From assembly GCF_022370635.2 (NCBI RefSeq), contig NZ_CP092362.2, positions 4,650,001 to 4,714,000 on the forward strand: 64,000 nt of DNA, written 5' to 3'. Below are positions 32,354 through 41,071 of this stretch, one piece after another (positions within the stretch are counted from its first letter, which is position 1; each line of letters opens with the position of its first letter). The notes below the pieces were generated by a model. That model saw nothing but the letters and a program-made list of their open reading frames with translations, made no database searches and was not told the DNA's origin. This DNA comes from Mycolicibacterium crocinum (lineage in GTDB: Bacteria > Actinomycetota > Actinomycetes > Mycobacteriales > Mycobacteriaceae). Made by a program: the position numbers and the translations under genes.

Positions 32354-35300
32354 GTGGCGGTCGACATCACGGCGTGCCGAACATGTGGTGCGCAGCCGCG
32401 CGAGGGCGCACGATTCTGTGACTCTTGCGGTGCGTCGCTGGCCTACAGCGACATACCGGCGGAGTACAAGCAGGTCACCGTGCTGTTCGCCGACGTGGTG
32501 CGGTCGATGGATCTCGCCGCCGCGCTCGGCGCGGAGCGGTTGCGGGAGATCATGACCGCTCTGGTCACCCGGGCCACCGTGGTGATGACCCGCTACGGCG
32601 GCACCGTCGACAAATTCACCGGTGACGGCATCATGGCGATTTTCGGGGCGCCAGTGGCCCTCGAAGACCACGCGTTCCGCGCCTGCCTGGCGGCACTGGA
32701 TCTGCAAAAGGAGGCCGGCGAGCTGGCCGCGGTCATCGAGAAACTCGACGGTCAGCACTTTGTGCTGCGTGTCGGCTTGAACTCCGGTCAGGTCATCACC
32801 GGCGACATCACGTCGAGCCCGACGAGCTGGACCGCGATCGGCGAACAGGTCGGCCTGGCTCAACGAATGGAGTCGGTGGCACCCCCCGGTGGGGTGATGC
32901 TCAGTGACTCCACCGCCCGCCTCGTCGAGGGCACAGTCGAACTGGGTGAGATGGAATCGGTTCACGTCAAGGGTGCCCGAGAACCCAAACCCGCGCGACG
33001 CCTGTTGGGGACCTCGGTCGGCCTGCGGCGCCGGCGGACCACCGAGACCAAGTTGGTCGGCCGCACGTGGGAGTTGGCCAGTATCGCGGGCATGCTCGAT
33101 GAAGCCATAAGCGGAGCCGGCTGCGTCGTGGGCCTGGTGGGTCCGGCCGGAATCGGCAAGAGCCGCATTGTTCGGGAGATCACCGCGCAGGCGGATGCGC
33201 GCGATGTTGACGTGTTCACCGCCTACTGCGAATCGCACACCAGCGACCTGCCCTTCCACGCGGCCGCCGCGCTGCTGACTGCCAGCTTGGACATCGCCGG
33301 GTTGGACAAGGCGACGGCCAGGGCGAAGGTGCGTGATCGGGTCGGTGCCGAGGCCGATGACCTGTTACTCATCGACGACCTTCTCGGGATCGCCGACCCC
33401 GGCGTCGAGCCGCCGGCGATCGAGGCCGACGCCCGACGGCGCCGTTTGACCGGGCTCCTGGATGTCGCGTTGATGGCGCGGCAACGGCCGACGGTGTTCG
33501 TGGTCGAGGATGCGCACTGGATCGACGCGCCGAGTGAGGTGATATTGACCAGCCTTCTCGAGGTGGCCCCGCAGACACCGACGGTCGTGCTGGTGACCTA
33601 CCGGCCGGAGTACCGGGGTGCGCTGGCCAATGCGCAGGGCGCTCAGACGATCGCCCTCCGGCCATTGAGCAATACACAGACCGCAACACTGATCGGCGAG
33701 CTGTTGGGGCGGGACGCCTCAGTTCAGGGTCTCGTCGAGCACATCGCCGATCGCGCTGCGGGTAATCCGTTCTTCGCCGAGGAGATCGTCCGTGATCTCG
33801 TCGAACGCGGTGTGCTGGCTGGAGTTCGGGCCAAGTACACCTGCGGCGTCAACCTCGCCGATATCCGCGTCCCGGCGACTCTGCAGGCCGCCATCGCCGC
33901 GCGCATCGACCGTCTCGGGCCTGCCGCAAAACGCACGCTGTCGGCGGCGTCGGTGATCGGTTCCCGCTTCAGTCCGGATCTTCTGGAGAGCTTGGGCGTC
34001 ACACCATCTCTCGATGAGTTGATCGATGCCGAACTCGTGACCCGCGTGCAGTTCACCTCGCAACACGATTACGCGTTCAGGCACCCCCTGATTCGCACTG
34101 TCGCGTACGAGTCGCAGCTCAAGTCCAACCGCACCGAGTTGCACCGGCGGCTCGCCGGGATCATCCAGTCGCAAAGCTGCGGCGACGACAAGGCCGCCGC
34201 GATCGCCGAGCACTTCGAGGCGGCGGGCGACCTGCGTACCGCGTTCGACTGGCACATGCGGGCCGGCCAGTGGCTGACCAACCGCGGTATCGCCGCGGCC
34301 CGCACCAGTTGGGAACGGGCCGAACAGGTGGCCGACAGACTTCCACCCGGCGAGCCCGATCTGCTGTCCCTGCGGATTGCACCCCGAACACTGTTGTGCG
34401 CCAGCGCCTATCGTGGCGGCGGCCGAGTCGATGACACCGGATTCGACGAGCTTCGCGGTCTCTGCGAACAAGCCGGTGACAAAAGGTCGCTCGCAATCGC
34501 GATGGCCGGCCTGCCGGTATCGATGAATCTGCTCAATCGAATTCGTGAGGCCGCCGTGATCGCCACCGAACAGGAAGAGCTCGTCGAGTCGATCGGTGAT
34601 CCCCTCCTGACGGTCGGACTGTTGCACGGGGTGATCTCCACCAGGCTGCACGCGGGTGAGGCGGTCGCGGCGATGAGGACCGCACAGCGCGTGATCGACG
34701 AGGCCGCCGGCGATACGACAATGGGCGAACTGCTGATCGGGTCCCCACTCGCCCAAGCGACCATGCTCCGCGGAGTCGCTCGGTGCGTCCTCGGCCGCCC
34801 CGGATGGCGCGAAGACCTCAAAGAAGCGGTTTCCCTGGCGAGCGGATCCGATCCTGTCACCCGGGTGATCGTCGTTTCCTATCCGTCCGGAATGCTGTTT
34901 CTCAATGGCGTCTTCGTCGCCGACGACGAATACTTCGGTGCGGTGCACGAGGCATTCAGCACCGCCGAACAGTCGGGCGACGACTTCACGCTCGGCATGG
35001 CCGGGTTCGCCTATGGCGCAGCATCAATGGCCCGCGATGACATCGACCCGGCGATCGGCGCGCAGGTACTGGACGAGGTTCTCGAACTGGGCGTGCAGGT
35101 ACACAACGTTTTCGGGGCCATCCCTCCGGGTATCGCGCTGGCGGCGTACCGCGCGAGATTCGGCAACCTCGACGCCGCGATTCGGATGTCACGGACAGTG
35201 GTTGACGACACCTTCGAAAGTGGAGACATGATCCTGCGCGGCCCCGCGACGTTGACACTGGTCGAAGCGCTCCTGCAACGCGGCACCGAAGACGATGTGC

Positions 35301-35512
35301 GCCAAGCACGTTCGGCGATCGATCGGCTCGCCGCGGTGCCGACCGATCCTGGCTTCGTATTGTTCGACCTGCCACTGCTGCGGATGCGCGCACTGCTCGC
35401 CGAGTCAGACGGTGACGGCGCCGGCTATCGCGACTACCGCAACCGGTATCGGGCAAGGGCGAACGCGCTTGACTTTCAAGGTCATATGGCACTGGCGGCC
35501 GCCATGCCCTAG
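32354..35512 (+). CDS. Zinc-ribbon, class III nucleotidyl cyclase, AAA ATPase and TPR-like regulator
   Basis: A 1052-residue multidomain protein. Residues 8-25 are a zinc ribbon (Cys8, Cys11, Cys22, Cys25). Residues about 38-215 are a class III cyclase domain with metal ligands Asp47 and Asp91 and Lys87 present. The transition-state Asn is replaced by Gly167, and the Asp that pairs with Lys in adenine recognition is Thr160; Arg171 is kept. Walker A follows at 263-270 (GPAGIGKS), a Walker B near 380 (VFVVEDAHW), and an alpha-helical repeat region to the C-terminus. The layout matches mycobacterial cyclase-ATPase regulators of the STAND/LuxR-related kind but has no LuxR helix. Catalysis is doubtful. 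It overlaps amiB2 tail to tail by 4 bases. Confidence 0.85.
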   Translation: MAVDITACRTCGAQPREGARFCDSCGASLAYSDIPAEYKQVTVLFADVVRSMDLAAALGAERLREIMTALVTRATVVMTRYGGTVDKFTGDGIMAIFGAPVALEDHAFRACLAALDLQKEAGELAAVIEKLDGQHFVLRVGLNSGQVITGDITSSPTSWTAIGEQVGLAQRMESVAPPGGVMLSDSTARLVEGTVELGEMESVHVKGAREPKPARRLLGTSVGLRRRRTTETKLVGRTWELASIAGMLDEAISGAGCVVGLVGPAGIGKSRIVREITAQADARDVDVFTAYCESHTSDLPFHAAAALLTASLDIAGLDKATARAKVRDRVGAEADDLLLIDDLLGIADPGVEPPAIEADARRRRLTGLLDVALMARQRPTVFVVEDAHWIDAPSEVILTSLLEVAPQTPTVVLVTYRPEYRGALANAQGAQTIALRPLSNTQTATLIGELLGRDASVQGLVEHIADRAAGNPFFAEEIVRDLVERGVLAGVRAKYTCGVNLADIRVPATLQAAIAARIDRLGPAAKRTLSAASVIGSRFSPDLLESLGVTPSLDELIDAELVTRVQFTSQHDYAFRHPLIRTVAYESQLKSNRTELHRRLAGIIQSQSCGDDKAAAIAEHFEAAGDLRTAFDWHMRAGQWLTNRGIAAARTSWERAEQVADRLPPGEPDLLSLRIAPRTLLCASAYRGGGRVDDTGFDELRGLCEQAGDKRSLAIAMAGLPVSMNLLNRIREAAVIATEQEELVESIGDPLLTVGLLHGVISTRLHAGEAVAAMRTAQRVIDEAAGDTTMGELLIGSPLAQATMLRGVARCVLGRPGWREDLKEAVSLASGSDPVTRVIVVSYPSGMLFLNGVFVADDEYFGAVHEAFSTAEQSGDDFTLGMAGFAYGAASMARDDIDPAIGAQVLDEVLELGVQVHNVFGAIPPGIALAAYRARFGNLDAAIRMSRTVVDDTFESGDMILRGPATLTLVEALLQRGTEDDVRQARSAIDRLAAVPTDPGFVLFDLPLLRMRALLAESDGDGAGYRDYRNRYRARANALDFQGHMALAAAMP

Positions 35513-36900
35513 GACACCGGCGGGCGCCGGTTCGCCCACGGGCGAGCGATCTCGATCTGGTGGCTCAGCGACAGCAGCGTGGCCTCGTCGGAGGGCCGGC
35601 CGACGAGCTGCAACGACATCGGTACCCCTTCGTTGTCCAGGCCCCACGGCACGACCGCGGCAGGCTGGCCCGTCGCGTTGAAGACGGCCTGGAACGGCAC
35701 CCGCCGCGACACCATGGCCAGCGTCGTCAGCCCGCCACGGTGCTGGTACTGGCCGATCTTCGACGGACCCGTTGCCGTGCCGGGCGTGATCAACACATCG
35801 ACGTGATCAAAAATCGACTGCACCCGCGCCGCCAAAGCCGGCTCCGCGGCCCGGATCCGGGCGATCTGCGCGTCCGAGATCATCCGGCCCAGCCGGGTGA
35901 TGCCCTTGGTCCTGGGCTCCAACCGCTCCCGATGCGGTAGTGCGGCGGCGTCCTCGTACGCGCCGCGCCACATCCGGGGCAGCACATGACCGTAGGCGGC
36001 CCACGCCGGATAGTCGGGGTCGCGCCACATCACCTCGTGCCCGAGGTCACGCAACAACGTTTCGGCATCGTCGAGCGCCCTCTGCTGGGACAGGCCGACC
36101 CGACCCATCATCAGCGGGGGAAGCTTGGAGCTCAAGGCAATTCGCAGCCGGCCCGGCTCGCGGCTCGCGGCGGCGACGAACCCGCCTGACGGGCCGGGCA
36201 GCTGCGTCGTCGCATCGAGGAACAGTGCGGCGTCCTCGACCGTGCGCGTCATCGGACCGTTGACCGACAGACCGCACCACGCGTCGTCGTGTGGTGCGAT
36301 CGGCACCCGGTCCCGCTGCGGCTTGAGCCCGAACAACCCGCACCAGGTGGACGGAATGCGGATGGACCCCGCCCCATCGGACCCCAACGCCATCGGGGCC
36401 AGACCAGCGGCCACCGCAGCCCCGCTGCCGCCGCTACTTCCGCCGGGAGTGCGTTCCAGGTCCCAGGGGTTGTGCGTGGCGCCGAACGCCACGGTCTCGG
36501 TGAACGACCACAGCATCAACTCGGGAACGGCGGTCTTGCCCAGGATCACCGCGCCGGCCTCACGCAGCCGTCGCACCACCTCGGCGTCAGCCGTCGGCGC
36601 CAGTCCGTAGGCGCTGCTGCCGTAGCAGGTGAATTCGTCGGCGACGTCGACGTCGTCCTTGATGGCGATCGGAACCCCGAGCAGTGGCCGCCGTTCGCCG
36701 GCGTCGAGCAACTCCTGTGCGGCTGCGGCCTCCCGTCGGGCAGTCTCGGCGAGCACCACGCGGTAGGCGCGCAGTTCGCGATCGACGCGGGCGATCCGGT
36801 CCAGGTACAGGTCCAACAGGGCGGGTGCGGTGATGGTGCCGTTGACGAGCATGCGGGCCTGCTCGGCAGCACCGGCGAAGGCAATGTCGGTGGAGTCCAT
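35509..36900 (-). CDS. amiB2: Amidase AmiB2 (amidase signature family)
   Basis: A 463-residue amidase-signature enzyme hydrolysing carboxylic amides; M. tuberculosis AmiB2 (Rv1263) has 462. The Ser-cisSer-Lys triad is visible: Lys in VPIAIKDDVDVA near residue 80, the GGSSGGSGAAVAAG loop near 158, and the nucleophile in GSDGAGSIRIPS near 181. In the last, Gly-Ala replaces the more common Thr-Gly. No signal peptide is present. The start at 36900 gives the family length. A TANNNT -10 (TAGGCT) lies 7 bases upstream, while the upstream in-frame extension overlaps the divergent HIT gene and is rejected. Confidence 0.9.
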   Translation of the reverse strand: MDSTDIAFAGAAEQARMLVNGTITAPALLDLYLDRIARVDRELRAYRVVLAETARREAAAAQELLDAGERRPLLGVPIAIKDDVDVADEFTCYGSSAYGLAPTADAEVVRRLREAGAVILGKTAVPELMLWSFTETVAFGATHNPWDLERTPGGSSGGSGAAVAAGLAPMALGSDGAGSIRIPSTWCGLFGLKPQRDRVPIAPHDDAWCGLSVNGPMTRTVEDAALFLDATTQLPGPSGGFVAAASREPGRLRIALSSKLPPLMMGRVGLSQQRALDDAETLLRDLGHEVMWRDPDYPAWAAYGHVLPRMWRGAYEDAAALPHRERLEPRTKGITRLGRMISDAQIARIRAAEPALAARVQSIFDHVDVLITPGTATGPSKIGQYQHRGGLTTLAMVSRRVPFQAVFNATGQPAAVVPWGLDNEGVPMSLQLVGRPSDEATLLSLSHQIEIARPWANRRPPVS

Positions 36901-36907
36901 CTCCCGC

Positions 36908-36930
36908 AGCCTAACCCCGACCGCTACGGT
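36908..36930. promoter_or_regulatory. Back-to-back leaderless promoters of amiB2 and the HIT gene
   Basis: On the minus strand TAGGCT (36908-36913) ends 7 bases before the amiB2 ATG. On the plus strand TACGGT (36925-36930) ends 6 bases before the HIT ATG. The whole divergent gap is only 36 bases, so both transcripts should lack a leader and their polymerases should compete. Confidence 0.5.
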
Positions 36931-36936
36931 TGCCAG

Positions 36937-37368
36937 ATGGCATGCGTGTTCTGCGAGATCGTCGCCGGTTCGGCGCCAGCCATCCGCGTTTACGAAGACG
37001 ACGATTTTCTCGGCATTCTCGACATCCGGCCGTTCACCCGGGGCCACACGCTGGTGGTGCCCAAGCGCCACAGCGTCGATCTGACCGACACGCCGCCCGA
37101 CACTCTCGCCGGGATGCTCGCCGTCGGGCAGCGGATCGCGCAGGCGACGCGCGCGTCGGGGCTCGGGGCGACCGGAAACAACATCGCGATCAACGACGGT
37201 AAGTCGGCCATGCAGACGGTGTTCCACATTCATCTGCACGTGATTCCGCGGCGCGACGGCGACAAGTTGTCCTTCGCCAAAGGCATGCTGCTGCGCCGCG
37301 ATCCGGACCGCGAAGGCACCGGACGGATATTGCGGGAAGCCCTGTCCCAGCTCGACACAACCGGATGA
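36937..37368 (+). CDS. HIT-family nucleotide hydrolase/transferase, Rv1262c orthologue
   Basis: A 143-residue histidine-triad protein (Rv1262c has 144). The HIT motif HIHLHVIPR (near residue 98) carries the catalytic histidines. The N-terminal CVFCEIVAG has the paired cysteines typical of HinT-like proteins that may bind zinc. It is expected to hydrolyse AMP-lysine or related phosphoramidates. The frame extends upstream to 36289, but that part is antisense to amiB2; the ATG at 36937 starts the family sequence and has a -10 at leaderless spacing. The next gene begins 8 bases after its stop. Confidence 0.9.
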   Translation: MACVFCEIVAGSAPAIRVYEDDDFLGILDIRPFTRGHTLVVPKRHSVDLTDTPPDTLAGMLAVGQRIAQATRASGLGATGNNIAINDGKSAMQTVFHIHLHVIPRRDGDKLSFAKGMLLRRDPDREGTGRILREALSQLDTTG

Positions 37369-37375
37369 GAGTGCC

Positions 37376-37813
37376 ATGACCTCGTTGAGCAACCGGGCTC
37401 TGATGCTTTTCGTGAAGGGGCACGACACGTTGTACCGGCGCACCCACGGCTGGATTGGACACCGGATACCAGGTGCACCCCCGTCGTTGATGCTGCACAC
37501 GGTGGGAGCGAAAACCGGTCAGCCACGGTCGATTCTGCTCGCCTACTACCGCGACGGTGACGACTACCTCGTAGTCGCATCCAATGGCGGGGCGGACCGC
37601 AACCCGGCCTGGTACCACAATCTGCGCGCGCGGCCGAAGGTCGACATCAACCTCGGCAGAAAGCGTTTGGCGGTCACCGCACACATCCTGCTGCCGGACG
37701 ACCCGGACTACGCGCGGCTATGGCAGATCTGTGACGCGAAGAACGGCGGCCGCTACAGCTCTTACCAGAAGGGCACCACGCGGCCGATTCCCGTCGTACG
37801 CCTGACTCCCTGA
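37376..37813 (+). CDS. Deazaflavin (F420)-dependent nitroreductase-family protein, Rv1261c orthologue
   Basis: A 145-residue protein of the Ddn-like split beta-barrel family that binds coenzyme F420; Rv1261c has 149. Characteristic segments are LLHTVGAKTGQPRSI near residue 40 (the KTG phosphate-binding motif), YLVVASNGGADRNPAWYHNLRA near 62, and a C-terminal RTIPVVRL-like end. Members reduce nitroaromatics or quinones with F420H2. It follows the HIT gene by 8 bases, so they are probably co-transcribed. Confidence 0.88.
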   Translation: MTSLSNRALMLFVKGHDTLYRRTHGWIGHRIPGAPPSLMLHTVGAKTGQPRSILLAYYRDGDDYLVVASNGGADRNPAWYHNLRARPKVDINLGRKRLAVTAHILLPDDPDYARLWQICDAKNGGRYSSYQKGTTRPIPVVRLTP

Positions 37814-37822
37814 GCGCCCAAC

Positions 37823-37868
37823 TGCAGTTGTTCGCGCACTCACTCGCAAAACAGGTACAACAACTGCA
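37823..37868. terminator. Intergenic hairpin, copy A of a dispersed 46-base element
   Basis: TGCAGTTGTT at 37823-37832 and AACAACTGCA at 37859-37868 are perfect 10-base inverted repeats with a 26-base loop, between two convergent genes. On the minus strand the element at 58543-58588 aligns over the same 46 bases with about 37 identities by hand, and GCGCCCAA and TCGACGC flank both copies. A bidirectional terminator or small repeat family is likely. Confidence 0.5.
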
Positions 37869-37878
37869 CTTTCGACGC

Positions 37879-38916
37879 TTAAAACAACTCTTTGGCCAGC
37901 AGCTCCAGCGTCGCCTCGCGCCCTGGTGCGGTCGCCGGGTCGGTGCCGCGGTGCGCTGACGCGACCGGGTTGACCATCACCTCGTCGACGTCGAATTCCT
38001 CGGCGACCGCACGGATTTGATCGGCGGCCTCCGCCGGTGAGCCCATGACGGCCTTGGCGCGGCCAGCCGCGATCACGGCTTCGGCTTGCGGGTGCATGGT
38101 GATCGCCGCCGCGTCCTCGACCAGATCGAGCGGGCCGAGCGGCTGGCCGGTGCGCAGTCGGGCCATCATCTGCAGGTTCGGCAGCAGCAGCGCCTCGGCT
38201 TCGGCTCGCGTGGGCGCGACCACCGCGTTCACCGTCATGAACGTGACGGGCTCCGCGGCCACCGCACTGGGCCGGAATTCCGACCGGTAGGTCGCCAGCG
38301 CCTCGACGGTGCCCTGCCCGGCGAAGTGGTGGGCGAACACATACGGCAGACCCTTGGCGGCCGCCAGATGCGCGGAGTACATCGATGAACCGAGCAGCCA
38401 CAGCCGCGGCTCCTTCACCGCCGCAGGTGTGGCCTTGAGGATGTAGTCCTGATTGCGGATCGGGATCCGCACCCCGTGCGCACTCATCAAGGCCGCGACA
38501 TCGTCGAGGTACTGCGGGAAGTTCTCGATATCGGAATCGTCGCGGGTGCCGCGCAACATGTACGACGTCACCGGATCCGAGCCCGGCGCCCGTCCGATCC
38601 CCAGATCGATGCGCCCCGGCGCGGCGGCCTCCAGCAACGCGAACTGCTCCGCGACGGCCAGCGGCGCGTGGTTGGGCAACATCACGCCACCCGAACCGAG
38701 CCGCAGCTGGGTGGTCTGGGCGGCCAGATAGGCGAGCACCACCGGCGGGCTGGTCGCCGCCACGGCAGGCATGTTGTGGTGTTCGGCCACCCAGTATCGG
38801 GTGAATCCCAGGCGGTCGGCGGTCTGGGCCAGCCGCACGGTCGCCGCCAGCGCATCGGAAGTGCTCTGGTCGGTGCGTACCGGGACGAGGTCGAGGACAG
38901 AAAGCCGCATAGTCAC
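37879..38916 (-). CDS. LLM-class flavin-dependent oxidoreductase
   Basis: A 345-residue luciferase-like monooxygenase/reductase with the single-domain TIM barrel of the MsnO8/YhbW branch. Visible family segments are LSVLDLVPV at residue 4, RYWVAEHHNMPAVA near 40, LRLGSGGVMLPNHAPLAVAEQFALLEAAAPGRIDLGIGRAPG near 70-112 and the FVFAHHF strand. It would use FMN or F420; the sequence does not settle which. GAGGTGA precedes the ATG. It points towards the Rv1261c orthologue and away from udgB's direction of core synteny, so it is probably lineage-specific. Confidence 0.85.
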   Translation of the reverse strand: MTMRLSVLDLVPVRTDQSTSDALAATVRLAQTADRLGFTRYWVAEHHNMPAVAATSPPVVLAYLAAQTTQLRLGSGGVMLPNHAPLAVAEQFALLEAAAPGRIDLGIGRAPGSDPVTSYMLRGTRDDSDIENFPQYLDDVAALMSAHGVRIPIRNQDYILKATPAAVKEPRLWLLGSSMYSAHLAAAKGLPYVFAHHFAGQGTVEALATYRSEFRPSAVAAEPVTFMTVNAVVAPTRAEAEALLLPNLQMMARLRTGQPLGPLDLVEDAAAITMHPQAEAVIAAGRAKAVMGSPAEAADQIRAVAEEFDVDEVMVNPVASAHRGTDPATAPGREATLELLAKELF

Positions 38917-38949
38917 CTCAACGATACGAGTGCCGTCGTTGTTTCCCCT

Positions 38950-39777
38950 TCACCGGCGCAGGCCCGCCCGCCTGGCTGCATCGGTGAAGACATCGTCGAG
39001 CATCGCCGGGGTGAGCCGCCCGGTGAACATATTCTGCTGGCTCGGGTGGTAGCAGCCCAGCAGGTGTTTGCCCGACGGGAGGTCGACGACGACCCCGTGG
39101 CCGAACTTCGGTTTGGCCAGCGCGGGTAGGTCGTCGGCCAGCAGCCGCAGCGCTGCCTGCCAGCCGAAGCCGCCCAGGGTGACGATCACCCGAACCGACG
39201 GGGCGATCACTCGCCACTCGGCGGTCAGCCACGGCTCACACGTCGACCGCTCGTCGGGCGCGGGCTTGTTGGCCGGCGGCGCGCACCGCACGGCAGCGAT
39301 CACCCGAATGTGCTTGGTGGACAAGCCATCTGCCGCGTCTACGCTGGTCGCCTGGTTCACCAGTCCGGCGCGGTACAGGGCGGCGAACAGTTGATCGCCC
39401 GAGCGGTCTCCGGTGAACACCCGCCCGGTCCGGTTCCCGCCTTGGGCGGCCGGGGCCAGTCCCAGCACCAGGATCTTCGGCCGCGCCGAGCCCCAGCCGG
39501 TGATCGGCCTGCCCCAGTACGGTTCACCGGCGAACGAGCGACGCTTGGTCACCGCCACCTCTTCCCGCCACTCGACCAGTCGCGGGCACGCCCGGCACAC
39601 GCTGACCAGGGCATCCACCGTGGCGATGTCGTTTGCCCCGTCGGCCAGAGCGGCCACCTGGGCGGCGTCAGCGGCCACCGGGGTTTCCGGCACGGCGGGA
39701 TCGCCGGGCCAGCCCGTGCCGGGCGGGACGGGCGAGTCGAACAACACCCCGGTACGCGGATGCGGAAGGAGAGTCAC
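38950..39777 (-). CDS. udgB: Type-5 uracil-DNA glycosylase UdgB
   Basis: A 275-residue family 5 UDG, which excises uracil and other deaminated bases, including from double-stranded DNA; M. tuberculosis UdgB (Rv1259) is slightly longer. Iron-sulfur cysteines are visible in VCRACPRL and in CAPPANKPAPDERSTC. The active-site motif A is GLAPAAQGGNRTGRVFTGD, and motif C is CYHPSQQN. The GTG at 39777 starts the family sequence (LLPHPRTG); an in-frame ATG at 39801 adds eight residues and is possible. With the glycosylase at 31812 this gives two base-excision enzymes for deaminated bases in one window. Confidence 0.9.
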   Translation of the reverse strand: MTLLPHPRTGVLFDSPVPPGTGWPGDPAVPETPVAADAAQVAALADGANDIATVDALVSVCRACPRLVEWREEVAVTKRRSFAGEPYWGRPITGWGSARPKILVLGLAPAAQGGNRTGRVFTGDRSGDQLFAALYRAGLVNQATSVDAADGLSTKHIRVIAAVRCAPPANKPAPDERSTCEPWLTAEWRVIAPSVRVIVTLGGFGWQAALRLLADDLPALAKPKFGHGVVVDLPSGKHLLGCYHPSQQNMFTGRLTPAMLDDVFTDAARRAGLRR

Positions 39778-39817
39778 CGGTCCACTCTGCCTGCGTCCCA
39801 CGCGGCGTGCGAGAAAT

Positions 39818-39823
39818 TAAGCT
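39818..39823 (+). promoter_or_regulatory. Predicted -10 of tap (leaderless)
   Basis: TAAGCT fits TANNNT and ends 6 bases before the GTG start of tap at 39830. No Shine-Dalgarno is present in this 52-base divergent gap with udgB. Confidence 0.45.
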
Positions 39824-39829
39824 CTGCCG

Positions 39830-41071
39830 GTGGCCACCACGCGCGTGCCCGCGCTGTTGATCCTGTCCTCGGCCTTCCTGGCCGCGGGCGCCAACGGCAT
39901 CTCCATGGTCGCCTTCCCCTGGCTGGTGCTGCAACGCACCGGAAACGCAGTGGACGCCTCGATCGTCGCGGGTGCGGCGACCCTGCCTCTGCTGTTCGCC
40001 ACCCTCATCGCCGGGACCGCCGTCGACTTCGTCGGCCGACGCCGGGTCGCGATGCTCTCCGACTTGCTGTCGGCCACCGCAGTCGCCGCCATCCCGGTAT
40101 TGGCCATCGCGTCCGGTGCCGACGTTCTCAATACCGCCGTGCTCGCGGCGCTCGCCGCCCTGGGCGCGTTCTTCGATCCGGCCGGCATGACCGCGCGCCA
40201 ATCGATGCTGCCCGAGGCAGCGGCTCGGGCGGGCTGGACCCTCGATCACACCAACAGCGTCTACGAGGCTGTCTTCAACCTGGCCTACATCACCGGCCCC
40301 GGCATCGGCGGTCTGCTCATCGCCGCACTCGGCGGCGTCCATGCGATGTGGGTGACCGCCGCGCTGTTCGGCCTGGCGATCCTCACGATGGCGGTGCTGC
40401 GCCTGGAGGGCAGCGGGCGTCCGGCGCGCGAAAAGCTGCCGGAGAGTGTGGTTTCCGGCGTCGTTGAGGGATTGAAGTTCGTGTGGCGCAATCGGGTACT
40501 GCGCACACTCGGCCTCATCGACCTCGCTGTCACGGGACTGTATCTGCCGATGGAAAGCGTGCTGTTCCCCAAGTACTTCACCGACCGCAACGAGCCGGCG
40601 CAGCTGGGCTGGGTGTTGATGGCGCTGTCGATCGGCGGGCTGATCGGGGCGCTGAGCTGGACGGTGCTGTCGAGGTTCGCCAGTAAGCGCGCGACCGTGC
40701 TGACGGCGGTGCTGACGTTCGGCATCGCGGTCGCGGTGATCGCGTTCCTGCCGCCGCTCCCGGTGATCCTGTCGTCCGCTGCGATCGTCGGTTTGGTGTA
40801 CGGGCCGATCGGACCCATCTACAACTCGGTCATGCAGACCCGCACCCCCGTGCAGCTGCGCGGCCGGGTGGTCGGGGTGATGACGTCGATGACGTACGCC
40901 GCCGGTCCGATCGGCTTCACCCTGGCCGGCCCGCTGGTCGACGGGTTCGGCCTCAAAGTGACGTTCCTGGTGCTGGCGGTGCCCATCCTTGCGATCGGCC
41001 TGCTGTGCCCCTGGCTGCCCGCGCTGCGGGAACTGGACGACGACACGCCTACGATGGCGCCATGGCCGTGA
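39830..41071 (+). CDS. tap: Tap-like MFS multidrug efflux transporter
   Basis: A 413-residue major facilitator with about 12 membrane helices, strongly resembling M. tuberculosis Rv1258c (Tap, 419). Shared segments are MVAFPWLVLQRTGNA, LPLLFATLIAGTAVDFVGRRRV (the motif A loop between TM2 and TM3), PAGMTARQSMLPEAAARAGW, YLPMESVLFPKYFTDR and PALREL at the end. Tap proteins export tetracycline, aminoglycosides and other drugs using the proton gradient. The GTG start has a -10 at leaderless spacing. In M. tuberculosis this gene is under WhiB7 control, but I found no clear WhiB7 AT-rich promoter element in the 52-base gap. The last 10 bases overlap the next gene. Confidence 0.9.
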   Translation: MATTRVPALLILSSAFLAAGANGISMVAFPWLVLQRTGNAVDASIVAGAATLPLLFATLIAGTAVDFVGRRRVAMLSDLLSATAVAAIPVLAIASGADVLNTAVLAALAALGAFFDPAGMTARQSMLPEAAARAGWTLDHTNSVYEAVFNLAYITGPGIGGLLIAALGGVHAMWVTAALFGLAILTMAVLRLEGSGRPAREKLPESVVSGVVEGLKFVWRNRVLRTLGLIDLAVTGLYLPMESVLFPKYFTDRNEPAQLGWVLMALSIGGLIGALSWTVLSRFASKRATVLTAVLTFGIAVAVIAFLPPLPVILSSAAIVGLVYGPIGPIYNSVMQTRTPVQLRGRVVGVMTSMTYAAGPIGFTLAGPLVDGFGLKVTFLVLAVPILAIGLLCPWLPALRELDDDTPTMAPWP

